A stretch of 64,000 bases of DNA from Nocardioides kribbensis (lineage in GTDB: Bacteria; Actinomycetota; Actinomycetes; Propionibacteriales; Nocardioidaceae). Location of the stretch: contig NZ_JADCLL010000009.1 of assembly GCF_015070375.1 (NCBI RefSeq), positions 140,583-204,582 on the forward strand. The letters run 5' to 3'. How positions within the stretch are numbered: the first letter of the stretch is position 1; every line of letters starts with the position of its first letter. Shown here in pieces: positions 24,293 through 32,914 of this stretch. The translations under genes were made by a program, and so were the position numbers. A model generated the notes under the pieces. It made no database searches and was not told the origin of the DNA. It saw nothing but the letters and a program-made list of their open reading frames with translations.

Positions 24293-25042
24293 TCAGTCGC
24301 CGACCTTCTTGGCGGCCTCGGTGACGGCCTCGGTGGCGGCGGAGGCGGTCTTCTTGGCCGTGGTGGTGGTGGCCTTCGCGCTGCTCTGGGCGGGCGCCGA
24401 GGTCTTCTTGGCCGTGGTGGTCGTCTTCTTCGCGGCGGTCTTGGCCGTGGAGGTGGTCTTCTTGGCCGCGGTCTTGGCGGTGCTGCGGGTCGAGGCCGCA
24501 GCCTTCTTCGCGGTCTCGGCCGTGCTCTTGGCCGAGGTCTCGGCCTGCTTCGTGGTGGCTTCGGCCGACTTCTTGGCCTGGGTCGCGGTGGTCTTGGCGC
24601 GGGCCTTGGTCGACTTGGCCTGCTTCACCGTGGCCTGGGTCGAGTCCTGCTTGCGGATGCGCCCGACGAGGACCTCGCCGCGCTTGGCCAGGTCGGCGTA
24701 GGCCGAGGTGGCGGTGTCGACGTTCTCGTTGACGGCCGACTGCACGCGCGTGGGGAGCGCCTGGAGCTCGGCGACGCGGGCCTCGATGGCCTCGCGGCGG
24801 GCCTTGGCCTCGTCGGTGATGGTCTCGACGCGGTTGCTGACCGCGGTGGTGGCCTTGTCGCGCAGGGCGGCGGGCTTGAGGCCGTTGACCTTGGCGTGCA
24901 CGTCCTTCTGCACGTCGGAGACCTTCTTCTGCACGTCGGCGACGTAGTCGCGGACCGCCTCGACGGCGAGGTCGGCCACGCCGGCACCCGCGTAGAGGCC
25001 CTTGGTCGCCTCGGTCTTGATGTCGAACTTGGCCTTCGCCAT
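24293..25042 (-). CDS. hbhA: Heparin-binding haemagglutinin-like / histone-like coiled-coil protein
   Basis: 249 residues. Residues ~1-60 resemble the start of HbhA (KGLYAGAGVADLAVEAVRDY). A coiled-coil of about 100 residues follows (RVETITDEAKARREAIEARVAELQ). The C-terminal ~110 residues are a low-complexity Lys/Ala/Thr tail with repeated AKKTT and TAKTAAKK units, like bacterial histone H1 or the HbhA heparin-binding tail but longer and Thr-rich. In mycobacteria HbhA binds sulfated glycans and affects cell shape; its tail is methylated. Neighbour order (XRE regulator upstream, DUF2516 downstream) supports orthology. Start ATG 25042 has an AGGAGG site 9 nt before it. A DNA-binding role for the tail is an alternative. 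Confidence 0.8.
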   Translation of the reverse strand: MAKAKFDIKTEATKGLYAGAGVADLAVEAVRDYVADVQKKVSDVQKDVHAKVNGLKPAALRDKATTAVSNRVETITDEAKARREAIEARVAELQALPTRVQSAVNENVDTATSAYADLAKRGEVLVGRIRKQDSTQATVKQAKSTKARAKTTATQAKKSAEATTKQAETSAKSTAETAKKAAASTRSTAKTAAKKTTSTAKTAAKKTTTTAKKTSAPAQSSAKATTTTAKKTASAATEAVTEAAKKVGD

Positions 25043-25099
25043 GTCTGTTTCCTCCTGTGGGGTCGGTCCGGCTCCGTGCCGGACCTGGGTGGTGGTCGC

Positions 25100-25498
25100 T
25101 CAGGCCTCGTCGCCGGCGGCGGCCGGGGAGGTGCTCTGCCCGGTGGCGTTCAGCGCGAGGAAGCTCTGGTAGACGTCGAGCAGGGACTGCTTCTGCCGCT
25201 CGGTGAGCGCCGTGTCGTTGAGGACGGCGATCTCCACGCTGCCGCCGACGCCGTCGTCGGGGCTGACGATGCCCGCGTGGATGTAGAGCTGCTCGGCCGA
25301 GATGCGCAGCGCCTTGGCGATCTGCTGGAGCACCTCGGCGGAGGGCTTGCGCAGCCCGCGCTCGATCTGGCTGAGGTAGGGGTTGGAGACGCCGGCCTGC
25401 TGGGCGAGCTGCCGCAAGGAGAGCTGCGCTGTGGTGCGCTGCTCCTTGAGGTAGTCGCCGAGCGAGACGACGGTCTTGCCGACCTTTCCCTGTGCCAT
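25100..25498 (-). CDS. XRE-family regulator of the HbhA locus
   Basis: 132 residues from ATG 25498. A helix-turn-helix lies at residues 28-50 (LRQLAQQAGVSNPYLSQIERG), followed by a conserved KPSAEVLQQIAKALRIS helix. The C-terminal half (about 80-120) has LNDTALTERQKQSLLDVYQSFLA, an extended helical region found in regulators that precede hbhA. A frame start at 25534 lies inside the operator palindrome and is rejected; ATG 25507 is an alternative. The GCTAGC array directly upstream suggests autorepression. It is followed by hbhA after 57 nt that include a small hairpin (TCCGGC-TCCGT-GCCGGA). Confidence 0.85.
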   Translation of the reverse strand: MAQGKVGKTVVSLGDYLKEQRTTAQLSLRQLAQQAGVSNPYLSQIERGLRKPSAEVLQQIAKALRISAEQLYIHAGIVSPDDGVGGSVEIAVLNDTALTERQKQSLLDVYQSFLALNATGQSTSPAAAGDEA

Positions 25499-25510
25499 GC
25501 GTTCCATAGT

Positions 25511-25592
25511 GCTAGCAATTGCTAGCGCTTGCAAGCGCTAGCACTGTGCACCGCCTCACACGGCCGGGCCTATTCCCGCTAGCACCGCTAGC
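25511..25592. promoter_or_regulatory. GCTAGC operator array upstream of the XRE/HbhA operon
   Basis: Five copies of GCTAGC at 25511, 25521, 25537, 25578 and 25587. The first three form two overlapping perfect palindromes (16 bp at 25511-25526 and 22 bp at 25521-25542); the last two form a direct repeat (CGCTAGCAC twice). The array ends 4 nt before the nearest possible start codon, so a bound repressor would block initiation. Confidence 0.65.
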
Positions 25593-25610
25593 ACACCCTT
25601 CCGGATGAGC

Positions 25611-26591
25611 TCAGAAGCAGGCCGCGATCCGCCCGACCGGCACTCCCCCGCCCAGCAGCACCAGCTCACCCGTGCGCCGCACGGCCTCCCCGTCCACCCA
25701 CTCCTCGGCGTCGACCCCGCTGCGCCGCAGCGCCTCGGCCATCAGCACCGGGCGCACCCGCGGGGCGCCGTCGTCGGTCTTCAGCGCGAAGGCCCGCCCG
25801 TCGGGCAGGGCGACGGCGTAGCAGGACTCCGCGCCCGCCTTGCCGATCGCACCCGGCAGGGCGGTGAGCAGGGTGAGCTCGTCGCGCCGGCTGCCCGACA
25901 CGTTCTGCGGGAAGGCCCGGATCGCCTCGGCGATCCGGCGCTCGGGGCCGTCCTCGGCCACCGCGAGGGCGCGGAAGGCCCGTGCGAGACCGACCAGCGA
26001 GGTCGACAGCAGCGGCGCGCCGCACCCGTCGACGGCCACGGTGTCGACGGCCTCGCCGGTGAGCCGCTCGAAGGTGGTCCGGAGTGCGACCTGGAGCGGG
26101 TGGTCGGCGTCGCGGTAGGTCGCGAGGTCCCAGCCGTTGACCGCGCAGGTGACGAGCATGGCGGCGTGCTTGCCCGAGCAGTTCATCAGCACCGGCGCCT
26201 TGGCGCCGCCGGCGCGGATGACGTCCTCACGGGCCTGGTCGTCGAGCGGGTAGTCGGCCGGCGTCAGCAGCAGGCTCTCGTCGAGCCCGGCGGTGGCGAG
26301 GATGCGCCGGACGCCGTCGATGTGGAAGGGCTCCCCGGAGTGTGACGCGCAGGCCAGCGCGAGCAGGTCGGGCGGCAGGTCGAGGCCGGCCTCGACCATG
26401 CCGAGGGCCTGCACCGGCTTGTTGCACGAGCGCGGCAGGATCGGCGTCTCGACCGCGCCGACCGACCACTCCACGGCTCCGTCGGCGCTCAGCGCCACGA
26501 CCGATCCGTAGTGGTGGCCCTCGACGAATCCGGAGCGCTGGATCTCGGCGACGACGACGGGCATCTCGGCTGCTGGCTGGGCTGAGGACAT
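25611..26591 (-). CDS. L-asparaginase, thermolabile (AnsA / type II-like) family
   Basis: 326 residues of the Asparaginase_II (PF06089-type) family, related to the Rhizobium etli inducible asparaginase rather than the E. coli type. Conserved blocks: RSCNKPVQALG (54-64, with the Ser55/Lys58 pair proposed as catalytic in the R. etli enzyme), SHSGEPFHIDGV near 92-103, a zinc-site-like LMNCSGKHAAML near 133-144, and VDGCGAP near 190. It hydrolyses asparagine to aspartate and ammonia in the cytoplasm. Start 26591, divergent from cysC across 88 bp. No regulator is adjacent. The gene ends close to the GCTAGC array of the next operon. Confidence 0.88.
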   Translation of the reverse strand: MSSAQPAAEMPVVVAEIQRSGFVEGHHYGSVVALSADGAVEWSVGAVETPILPRSCNKPVQALGMVEAGLDLPPDLLALACASHSGEPFHIDGVRRILATAGLDESLLLTPADYPLDDQAREDVIRAGGAKAPVLMNCSGKHAAMLVTCAVNGWDLATYRDADHPLQVALRTTFERLTGEAVDTVAVDGCGAPLLSTSLVGLARAFRALAVAEDGPERRIAEAIRAFPQNVSGSRRDELTLLTALPGAIGKAGAESCYAVALPDGRAFALKTDDGAPRVRPVLMAEALRRSGVDAEEWVDGEAVRRTGELVLLGGGVPVGRIAACF

Positions 26592-26666
26592 GCCCGCGAG
26601 GTTAGCCGCGTGCCTCGCTCCGACCGACGCCGAGTCGACCGCTCAAGTCCCCTCGATTACTCCGCT

Positions 26667-26672
26667 TAGGAT
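26667..26672 (+). promoter_or_regulatory. -10 element of a leaderless cysC promoter
   Basis: TAGGAT lies exactly 7 nt before GTG 26680, the spacing between a -10 box and the first transcribed base. The same geometry occurs at mshD (TAGGGT, 7 nt, GTG), supporting a leaderless mRNA and the choice of the GTG start. Confidence 0.5.
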
Positions 26673-26679
26673 GGCGGCC

Positions 26680-27963
26680 GTGCCTGCCTCCTCCGTGCCC
26701 CAGCACTGCCCGACCCCACGAGAGCTCGACGACCTCGAGCTGCTCACCACCGGGGCCCTCGCGCCGCTGACGGGCTTCAACCAGGACGGCAGCGTCGTGA
26801 CGCTGACCCTCCCGCCCGACGTCGACGAGGCGGCCCGGGCCGCCGGTGCCATCGAGCTGGTCGACCCCGAGGGCCTGCCGCTGGCGCGCGCGCCCTGGCC
26901 GACCGGACCGGTCGAGGCCCTGACCCACGCGCAGTACGGTCCCTTCCGCGACCGCCACCTCTCCCCCGCCGCGGTCCGCGACCAGTACGCCGGCCGCACC
27001 TTCGTGCCCGTCGCCGGCCCGCTGGGCCTCGACCAGCTCGCGCGGCTGCGCGAGGTCGGCCCCGTCGCGCTGCTCGCCCTCGTCGGCACCGGCACGGCGG
27101 ACCTGTCGCCGGTCGCACTGGTCCGGGCCACGCTGGCCGCCGCCGCCTCGCTGCCCGACGCCGTCGTCGTGGCCGTGCCGCTGGCCTCCCACGAGGACGC
27201 CGAGGCCGACCACGCCCTCGGCGTGCAGGTCGTGGAGACCTTCGCCGCCGGCGACCCGGTGCTGGCCCTGCCCGACGCCGGCGACGACGCCGATCTCCCT
27301 GACGACGTCGCGGCCATCGTCGACCGCGACCGCCCGGCCCCCGAGGACCAGGGCCTGGTGCTCTTCTTCACCGGCCTCTCGGGCAGCGGCAAGTCGACCT
27401 TGGCCCAGGCGCTGATGGACCGCGTGCTCGAGCAGGGCCGGCGCAGCCTGACCTCCCTCGACGGCGACGTCGTGCGCCGCAACCTCTCGGCCGGCCTGAC
27501 CTTCTCCAAGGCCGACCGCGAGACCAACATCCGCCGCATCGGCTGGGTCGCCGCCGAGGTCTCCCGCCACGGCGGGCTGGCCGTGTGCAGCCCCATCGCC
27601 CCCTTCGACGAGACCCGCCAGCAGGTGCGCGAGATGGTCGACGCCGCCGGCGGCGCCTTCTTCCTGGTCCACGTCGCCACCCCGCTCGAGGAGTGCGAGC
27701 GGCGTGACCGCAAGGGGCTCTACGCCAAGGCCCGCCGCGGCGAGATCCCCGAGTTCACCGGCGTCTCCTCGCCCTACGAGGAGCCCACGGACGCCGACGT
27801 CCGCGTCGACACCACGGGCCGCTCCATCGACGACGCCCTCCACGACGTGCTCCTCGCCCTGCGCGACGCGGGCTACCTCGACCTCCTGTCGGGCGCTCAC
27901 CGACCTGCGGCGCGTGTCGACTCCGCGACCCCCGCGACCCTGTCGACGGGGCCCACGCCGTGA
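26680..27963 (+). CDS. cysC: Adenylylsulfate kinase with N-terminal ATP-sulfurylase-like domain
   Basis: 427 residues. The C-terminal half is an APS kinase that phosphorylates adenylyl sulfate to PAPS: P-loop GLSGSGKST near 232-240, DGDVVRRNLSAGLTFSKADRE near 265-285, and GLYAKARRGEIPEFTGVSSPYEEP. The N-terminal ~215 residues look like a reduced ATP-sulfurylase/PUA domain (LLTTGALAPLTGF, ALTHAQYGPFRDR, VAVPLASHEDAEA) without the catalytic nucleotide-binding HxxH signature. It is probably non-catalytic. CysN in this window lacks the fused kinase seen in mycobacterial CysNC, so this is the dedicated kinase. Start GTG 26680 is preferred for promoter spacing; ATG 26671 is possible. Confidence 0.88.
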   Translation: MPASSVPQHCPTPRELDDLELLTTGALAPLTGFNQDGSVVTLTLPPDVDEAARAAGAIELVDPEGLPLARAPWPTGPVEALTHAQYGPFRDRHLSPAAVRDQYAGRTFVPVAGPLGLDQLARLREVGPVALLALVGTGTADLSPVALVRATLAAAASLPDAVVVAVPLASHEDAEADHALGVQVVETFAAGDPVLALPDAGDDADLPDDVAAIVDRDRPAPEDQGLVLFFTGLSGSGKSTLAQALMDRVLEQGRRSLTSLDGDVVRRNLSAGLTFSKADRETNIRRIGWVAAEVSRHGGLAVCSPIAPFDETRQQVREMVDAAGGAFFLVHVATPLEECERRDRKGLYAKARRGEIPEFTGVSSPYEEPTDADVRVDTTGRSIDDALHDVLLALRDAGYLDLLSGAHRPAARVDSATPATLSTGPTP

Positions 27964-28048
27964 GCGCGCCCGCGTCGCCCGCCACCCGGATCGATGATCT
28001 CCTGCGCGTCGTCGTCCCTGCCCTCCTCGGATCCAGGAGGATCCCCGC

Positions 28049-29107
28049 ATGACCGAGATCCTCACCCTGACCGCGCTCTCGATCCTCGCGGCGGGCTTCC
28101 TCGTCGGGATCGTCGTGGGGCTGACCGGCATGGGCGGCGGCGCCCTGATGACGCCGGCCCTGATCTTCCTCGGCGTCGGCGGCGGTGAGGCGGCCACGAT
28201 CGTGACCGCCGACCTCACCGCGGCGGCCGTCTACAAGACCGGCGGTGCCGCCGTGCACGCCAAGGAGGGCTCTCCGAACTTCAGGATGGCGGGCTGGCTG
28301 ATCCTCGGCTCGGTGCCGATGGCCTTCGCCGGGCCCTATCTCGTGCACTTCTTCACCACCGACGAGGAGCAGCTCGACCGCGTCCTGAAGCTCAGCATCG
28401 GCTTCGCGCTGCTGCTGGCCGCCTTCACCTACGCGCTGCGGCTCTACGTCAACCTGCGCCGCGTGCGCGCCGGCGGCCCCACCGGCGACCCCGACCCCAA
28501 GGTCCGTCCGATCCCCACGCTGCTCGTGGGCGCCCTGGGCGGCATCCTGGTCGGCATCACCAGCGTCGGCTCCGGCTCGGTCATCATGATCGCCCTGCTC
28601 ATGCTCTACCCCGGTCTGTCCGCGGTGAAGCTGGTCGGCACCGACCTGGTCCAGGCCGTGCCGCTCGTGCTCGCCGCGGCCATCTCCAACATCGCCATCA
28701 ACGGCCTCGACTGGGGCATCGCGATCCCGCTCATCATCGGATCGGTGCCCGGCACCATCCTGGGCAGCAAGATCGCCCCCAAGGTGCCGCAGTCGTTCAT
28801 CCGCCGCGGCATCGTGGTCGTGCTGACCATGTCGGGCGTCGCGCTGCTCGACAAGGCCGGCTGGGCGCCCCTGGGCCGCGAGGAGACCCACCCGGTCCTC
28901 ATCGGCGTCATCGGCCTGGTCATGGCCGTGCTGGTGCCCGTCGTCTGGGGCTTCCTGCGCAAGGGTCAGGGGCTGCCGATGTTCGGCGCCCCGACCGTCT
29001 CCGAGCTCGACTCGTGGTCCTACGGCGGCTCGCGCACCGACCGTGCGGCCGCACGGGCGGGCGTCGGGGAGGGCTCAGGCCCGACCGACGACCGGCCAGT
29101 CGGTTAG
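28049..29107 (+). CDS. TauE/SafE-type sulfite/sulfate transporter
   Basis: 352-residue membrane protein with about eight to nine helices in two repeats. Each repeat starts with the family signature: [23 protein letters not shown] near 16-38 and [24 protein letters not shown] near 157-180. Members move sulfite, sulfate or organosulfonates; between cysC and cysDN a sulfur oxyanion is the likely substrate. Start ATG 28049 has an AGGAGG site at 28035-28040. It lies 85 nt after cysC on the same strand. The C-terminal ~45 residues are hydrophilic and overlap the convergent gmd gene by 33 nt. Confidence 0.85.
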   Translation: MTEILTLTALSILAAGFLVGIVVGLTGMGGGALMTPALIFLGVGGGEAATIVTADLTAAAVYKTGGAAVHAKEGSPNFRMAGWLILGSVPMAFAGPYLVHFFTTDEEQLDRVLKLSIGFALLLAAFTYALRLYVNLRRVRAGGPTGDPDPKVRPIPTLLVGALGGILVGITSVGSGSVIMIALLMLYPGLSAVKLVGTDLVQAVPLVLAAAISNIAINGLDWGIAIPLIIGSVPGTILGSKIAPKVPQSFIRRGIVVVLTMSGVALLDKAGWAPLGREETHPVLIGVIGLVMAVLVPVVWGFLRKGQGLPMFGAPTVSELDSWSYGGSRTDRAAARAGVGEGSGPTDDRPVG

Positions 29108-30112
29108 CACCGGGCGGTCGATCCAGGTCGGACCCTCGTGCTCGAGGGCCTCGAGGTCGGCGTCGACCATGAGCCGGGCCAGCTCCGGCACGTGCACGGT
29201 GGCCTTCCAGCCCAGCTCGGCCTCGGCCCTGCCCGGATCGCCCAGCAGCGCGTCCACCTCGGTGGGCCGCAGGTAGCGCTCGTCGAAGCGGACGTGGCGC
29301 TCCCAGTCGAGGCCGACGTGGTCGAAGGCCGCCGCGACGAAGTCGCGCACGCTGAAGTCGCGGCCGGTCGCGAGGACGTAGTCCTGCGGCTCGTCGGCCT
29401 GCATCATCCGCCACATGCCCTCGACGTACTCCGGGGCGTAGCCCCAGTCGCGGACCGCGTCGAGGTTGCCGAGGTAGACGTGGTCGGCCCGGCCGGTCTT
29501 GATCGCCGCCACCGCGCGCGTCACCTTGCGGGTCAGGAAGGTCTCCCCGCGACGGGGGGACTCGTGGTTGAAGAGGATGCCGCTGACCGCGAACATCCCG
29601 TAGCCGTCGCGGTAGTTGCGGGTCATCCAGTGCGCGAAGACCTTCGAGACGCCGTACGGCGAGCGCGGGTGCAGCGCGGTCTCCTCGCTCTGCGGCGGGT
29701 TCACCGCGCCGAACATCTCCGAGCTCGACGCCTGGTAGAACCGCGCCGGCACGCCGCTGGCCCGCACCGCCTCGAGCAGCCGCACGGCCCCCACACCGGT
29801 GACGTCGGTGGTGTGGGCCGGCTCGTCGAAGCTGACCCTGACGTGCGACTGCGCGGCCAGGTTGTAGACCTCGTCGGGCTGCACCCGCTCGACGAGCTGG
29901 ATCAGCCGTCCGGCGTCGGTGATGTCGCCGTGGTGGAGCAGCAGACGCGCGTCGGGGTCGTGGACGTCCTGGTAGAGGTGGTCGATCCGCGAGGTGTTGA
30001 AGGTGGAGGACCTCCGGAGGAGGCCGTGCACCTCGTAGCCCTTGCCGAGCAGCAGCTCGGCCAGGTAGGAGCCGTCCTGCCCGGTGATACCGGTGATGAG
30101 AGCGCGCTTCAT
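29075..30112 (-). CDS. gmd: GDP-mannose 4,6-dehydratase
   Basis: 345-residue extended [22 protein letters not shown] with the GxxGxxG NAD(P) motif at the N-terminus, then [11 protein letters not shown] supplying the catalytic Thr/Ser-Glu region, and [11 protein letters not shown] with the Tyr-Lys pair. [14 protein letters not shown] is a Gmd-specific active-site block. It converts GDP-mannose to GDP-4-keto-6-deoxymannose for deoxysugars such as GDP-rhamnose or fucose. It presumably serves the glycan locus although it stands between sulfur genes. Start ATG 30112, with a likely -10 box (TAGCGT) at 30143-30148 on the minus strand. The C-terminal 11 codons overlap the convergent transporter gene. 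No partner reductase (rmd or fcl) is adjacent. Confidence 0.92.
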   Translation of the reverse strand: MKRALITGITGQDGSYLAELLLGKGYEVHGLLRRSSTFNTSRIDHLYQDVHDPDARLLLHHGDITDAGRLIQLVERVQPDEVYNLAAQSHVRVSFDEPAHTTDVTGVGAVRLLEAVRASGVPARFYQASSSEMFGAVNPPQSEETALHPRSPYGVSKVFAHWMTRNYRDGYGMFAVSGILFNHESPRRGETFLTRKVTRAVAAIKTGRADHVYLGNLDAVRDWGYAPEYVEGMWRMMQADEPQDYVLATGRDFSVRDFVAAAFDHVGLDWERHVRFDERYLRPTEVDALLGDPGRAEAELGWKATVHVPELARLMVDADLEALEHEGPTWIDRPVLTDWPVVGRA

Positions 30113-30282
30113 GGAACCCCTGCGTCCGACGATGGTGACGCAACGCTAGCGGGGGCCCGGACCGCCGACCGCCCCCGCCGCCCCCGCGACCGCCGGTGCG
30201 CACCGGGCCGTCCTCCCGGCCGGCTTTGTGCCCTATGACGCGCGACAACGTGGACGTTTCATGCCCCGGGCCGCGCCGGGTC

Positions 30283-30288
30283 TACGAT
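30283..30288 (+). promoter_or_regulatory. -10 element of the cysDN promoter
   Basis: TACGAT, with a leader of about 29 nt to the cysD ATG that includes a purine-rich GAGGAGAGG ribosome site at 30304-30312. No clear -35 box is seen. A small dyad (AACGT-GG-ACGTT, 30247-30258) lies upstream and could be a regulator site. Confidence 0.4.
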
Positions 30289-30323
30289 GAGGGCTGCTGT
30301 CCCGAGGAGAGGTCCCCTTTCGC

Positions 30324-31238
30324 ATGCCCGAAACGCACGCCGACTACCGGCTGAGCCAGCTCGACCAGCTGGAAGCGGAGTCGATCCACATCTTCCGTGA
30401 GGTCGCAGCGGAGTTCGAGAAGCCCGTCCTGATGTTCTCGGGCGGCAAGGACTCCATCGTGATGCTCCGCCTCGCCGAGAAGGCCTTCTACCCCGCGAAG
30501 ATCCCCTTCCCGGTGCTGCAGGTCGACACCGGTCTGGACTTCCCCGAGGTGCTCGCCACCCGCGACTCCTGGGCCGAGCGCCTGGGCCTGCGCCTGATCG
30601 TGGCCTCGGTCGACCAGGCCATCGCCGACGGCATCGTCGTCGACGACGGCAAGACCAGCCGCAACCGCCTGCAGATCGGCACGCTGCTGAACGCGCTGGA
30701 GGAGGGCCAGTTCACGGCCGCCTTCGGTGGCGGTCGCCGCGACGAGGAGAAGGCCCGCGCCAAGGAGCGCGTCTACTCCCACCGCGACGAGTTCGGCCAG
30801 TGGGACCCGAAGATGCAGCGTCCCGAGCTGTGGAGCCTCTACAACGGGCGCCTGCACGAGGGCGAGCACATGCGCATCTTCCCGATCTCCAACTGGACCG
30901 AGCTGGACATCTGGGACTACATCGGTCGCGAGGGCATCGAGATCCCCTCGATCTACTACTCCCACCAGCGCCGCGTCTTCGAGCGCGACGGCATGCTGCT
31001 CAGCGAGAACGACCTCAACCCGCTGCGCGCGGGCGAGACCGTCACCGAGCGCACCGTCCGCTTCCGCACCGTGGGCGACCTCAGCCAGACCGGCTGCGTG
31101 GAGTCGGACGCCGACACCATCGAGAAGATCATCGAGGAGGTGGCGGTCGCCCGGGTCACCGAGCGTGGCGCCACCCGCGGCGACGACCGCTTCTCCGAGG
31201 CCGCCATGGAAGACCGCAAGAAGGAGGGCTACTTCTGA
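30324..31238 (+). CDS. cysD: Sulfate adenylyltransferase subunit 2
   Basis: 304-residue catalytic subunit of ATP sulfurylase, forming adenylyl sulfate from ATP and sulfate. The PP-loop SGGKDS is at 39-44. It is followed by FPVLQVDTGLDFPEVLATRD, the Arg/Lys-rich ERVYSHRDEFGQWDPK block, and FRTVGDLSQTGCVESDA near the end. Length is typical (about 300). The gene overlaps cysN by one base (TGATG), fitting the obligate CysD-CysN complex. Confidence 0.96.
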   Translation: MPETHADYRLSQLDQLEAESIHIFREVAAEFEKPVLMFSGGKDSIVMLRLAEKAFYPAKIPFPVLQVDTGLDFPEVLATRDSWAERLGLRLIVASVDQAIADGIVVDDGKTSRNRLQIGTLLNALEEGQFTAAFGGGRRDEEKARAKERVYSHRDEFGQWDPKMQRPELWSLYNGRLHEGEHMRIFPISNWTELDIWDYIGREGIEIPSIYYSHQRRVFERDGMLLSENDLNPLRAGETVTERTVRFRTVGDLSQTGCVESDADTIEKIIEEVAVARVTERGATRGDDRFSEAAMEDRKKEGYF

Positions 31239-32533
31239 TGGCCGCCAGCGACACCGAGACCACCGAGACCATCACCACCAACATGGACCTCCTGCGGTTC
31301 GCGACCGCCGGGTCGGTCGACGACGGCAAGTCGACCCTCATCGGTCGCCTGCTGCTCGACTCCAAGTCGATCTTCGAGGACCAGATGGAGGCCGTCGAGG
31401 CCACCAGCCAGTCCAAGGGCTACGACTACACCGACCTCGCGCTGCTGACCGACGGTCTGCGCTCCGAGCGCGAGCAGGGCATCACGATCGACGTGGCCTA
31501 CCGCTACTTCGCGACGCCCAACCGCAAGTTCATCATCGCCGACACCCCGGGCCACGTGCAGTACACCCGCAACATGGTCACCGGTGCCTCCACCGCCGAC
31601 CTCGGTCTGGTGCTCGTCGACGCCCGTCAGGGCCTCACCGAGCAGTCGCGCCGCCACGCGGTGATCCTGTCGCTGCTGCGGGTGCCCCACCTCGTGCTCG
31701 CGGTGAACAAGATGGACCTCGTCGACTACTCCCAGGAGGTCTACGAGAAGATCCACGCCGAGTTCACCCAGTTCGCGACGAAGCTCAACATCCCCGACCT
31801 CGAGGTCATCCCGATCTCGGCCCTGGCCGGCGACAACGTCGTCAACCGATCCGAGAACATGGGCTGGTACTCCGGGCCCACCCTCATGCACCACCTCGAG
31901 CACGTGCACGTCGCCTCCGACCGCGACCTCATCGACGCGCGCTTCCCCGTGCAGTACGTCGTGCGCCCGAAGTCCGACGAGCACCACGACTACCGCGGCT
32001 ACGGCGGCCAGGTCGCCGGCGGCGTGCTCAAGCCGGGCGACGAGGTGGTCGTGCTGCCCAGCGGCATGACCTCGAAGATCGCCGGCATCGACCTCTTCGA
32101 CCAGGAGGTCACCGAGGCGTTCCCGCCCATGTCGGTGACCGTGCGCCTCGAGGACGACGTCGACGTCTCGCGCGGCGACATGATCGCCCGGGTCAAGAAC
32201 GCCCCGCAGCCCAGCCAGGACATCGACGCGATGGTCTGCTGGATGACCACGGCGCCGCTCAAGCCGCGCCAGAAGCTGGCCATCAAGCACACCACCCGCA
32301 ACGCCCGCGCCCTGGTCAAGGACATCCAGTACCGCCTGGACGTCAACTCGCTGCACCGCGACCAGGAGACCAAGGAGCTCGGGGTCAACGAGATCGGTCG
32401 CGTCACCCTGCGCACCACGGTGCCGCTGCTGTGCGACCCGTACTCGAAGAACCGCACCACCGGCTCGTTCATCCTCATCGACGAGGCCACCGGCATCACC
32501 GTCGGCGCCGGCATGATCAACAACGCCGGCTGA
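31238..32533 (+). CDS. cysN: Sulfate adenylyltransferase subunit 1 (GTPase)
   Basis: 431-residue GTPase that drives the CysD reaction. G1 GSVDDGKST (25-33), switch region EREQGITIDVAYRYF, G3 DTPGHVQY near 104-111, G4 NKMD near 158-161, then two EF-Tu-like beta-barrel domains. It ends after the third domain without an APS-kinase extension, in contrast to mycobacterial CysNC; the kinase is encoded separately at 26680. A strong terminator follows 18 nt after the stop. Confidence 0.96.
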   Translation: MAASDTETTETITTNMDLLRFATAGSVDDGKSTLIGRLLLDSKSIFEDQMEAVEATSQSKGYDYTDLALLTDGLRSEREQGITIDVAYRYFATPNRKFIIADTPGHVQYTRNMVTGASTADLGLVLVDARQGLTEQSRRHAVILSLLRVPHLVLAVNKMDLVDYSQEVYEKIHAEFTQFATKLNIPDLEVIPISALAGDNVVNRSENMGWYSGPTLMHHLEHVHVASDRDLIDARFPVQYVVRPKSDEHHDYRGYGGQVAGGVLKPGDEVVVLPSGMTSKIAGIDLFDQEVTEAFPPMSVTVRLEDDVDVSRGDMIARVKNAPQPSQDIDAMVCWMTTAPLKPRQKLAIKHTTRNARALVKDIQYRLDVNSLHRDQETKELGVNEIGRVTLRTTVPLLCDPYSKNRTTGSFILIDEATGITVGAGMINNAG

Positions 32534-32551
32534 TCCACGCCCAGCACGACA

Positions 32552-32581
32552 AAGGCCCCCGACCGCGAGGTCGGGGGCCTT
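32552..32581. terminator. Terminator after cysN
   Basis: A 13-bp perfect stem (32552-32564, 32569-32581) with a GCGA loop and AA/TT edges, between convergent cysN and the SseC-like gene. A second hairpin (arms 32590-32599 and 32603-32612) follows at once, so the gap holds two back-to-back stem-loops. Confidence 0.8.
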
Positions 32582-32617
32582 CGTGCGTGACGCGCAGGCG
32601 GCGCCTGCGCGTGAGGC

Positions 32618-32914
32618 TCAGATCGCGACGACGACCTCGGCCACGCTGCCGACGGCGGCGTGGACCCTCTTGTCGACGGGCTCGGCCTTGGGGGCGAGGG
32701 TGCGCAGGGTCCACTCCCCCTCGCCGGCGAAGAACCGGAAGTGACCGGTGGCCGAGGTCGGGACCTCGGCGGTGAACTCGCCGGTGCGGTCGAGCAGGCG
32801 CACGTAGGCGTTGCCGACGGGCTCGCCGTCACGCACGACCTGGCCCTGCACGATGGCCTCCTTGGCGACGTTGACGCCGTCGAGGGACAGACCGCCCTCG
32901 GTCGCGCCGCACAT
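32618..32914 (-). CDS. sseC: DUF1416 / SseC-like protein
   Basis: 98 residues. Starts MCGATEGGLSL, then VNVAKEAIVQGQVVRDGEPVGNAYVRLLDRTGEFTAEVPTS, a small beta-sandwich (carboxypeptidase-regulatory-like) fold. This is the DUF1416 family, annotated SseC in mycobacteria, always next to a thiosulfate sulfurtransferase. The start codon overlaps the sulfurtransferase stop by one base, so the two are made together. The conserved Cys2 suggests a sulfur-binding role, but the function is not established. Confidence 0.88.
   Translation of the reverse strand: MCGATEGGLSLDGVNVAKEAIVQGQVVRDGEPVGNAYVRLLDRTGEFTAEVPTSATGHFRFFAGEGEWTLRTLAPKAEPVDKRVHAAVGSVAEVVVAI

Noticed and set aside
24248..25525. A 425-codon Gly/Arg-rich plus-strand frame resembling an RGG-type protein
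   Set aside because: It is antisense to the Lys/Ala tail of the HbhA-like gene, whose codons invert to Gly/Leu/Arg, and to the XRE gene.
25511..25592. CRISPR-like or transposon-end interpretation of the GCTAGC repeats
   Set aside because: Repeat units are only 6 bp, spacing is irregular and they lie exactly at a regulator promoter; an operator array explains them better.
26602..28891. Two long minus-strand frames opposite cysC and the TauE-type gene
   Set aside because: Shadows of strongly conserved plus-strand genes.
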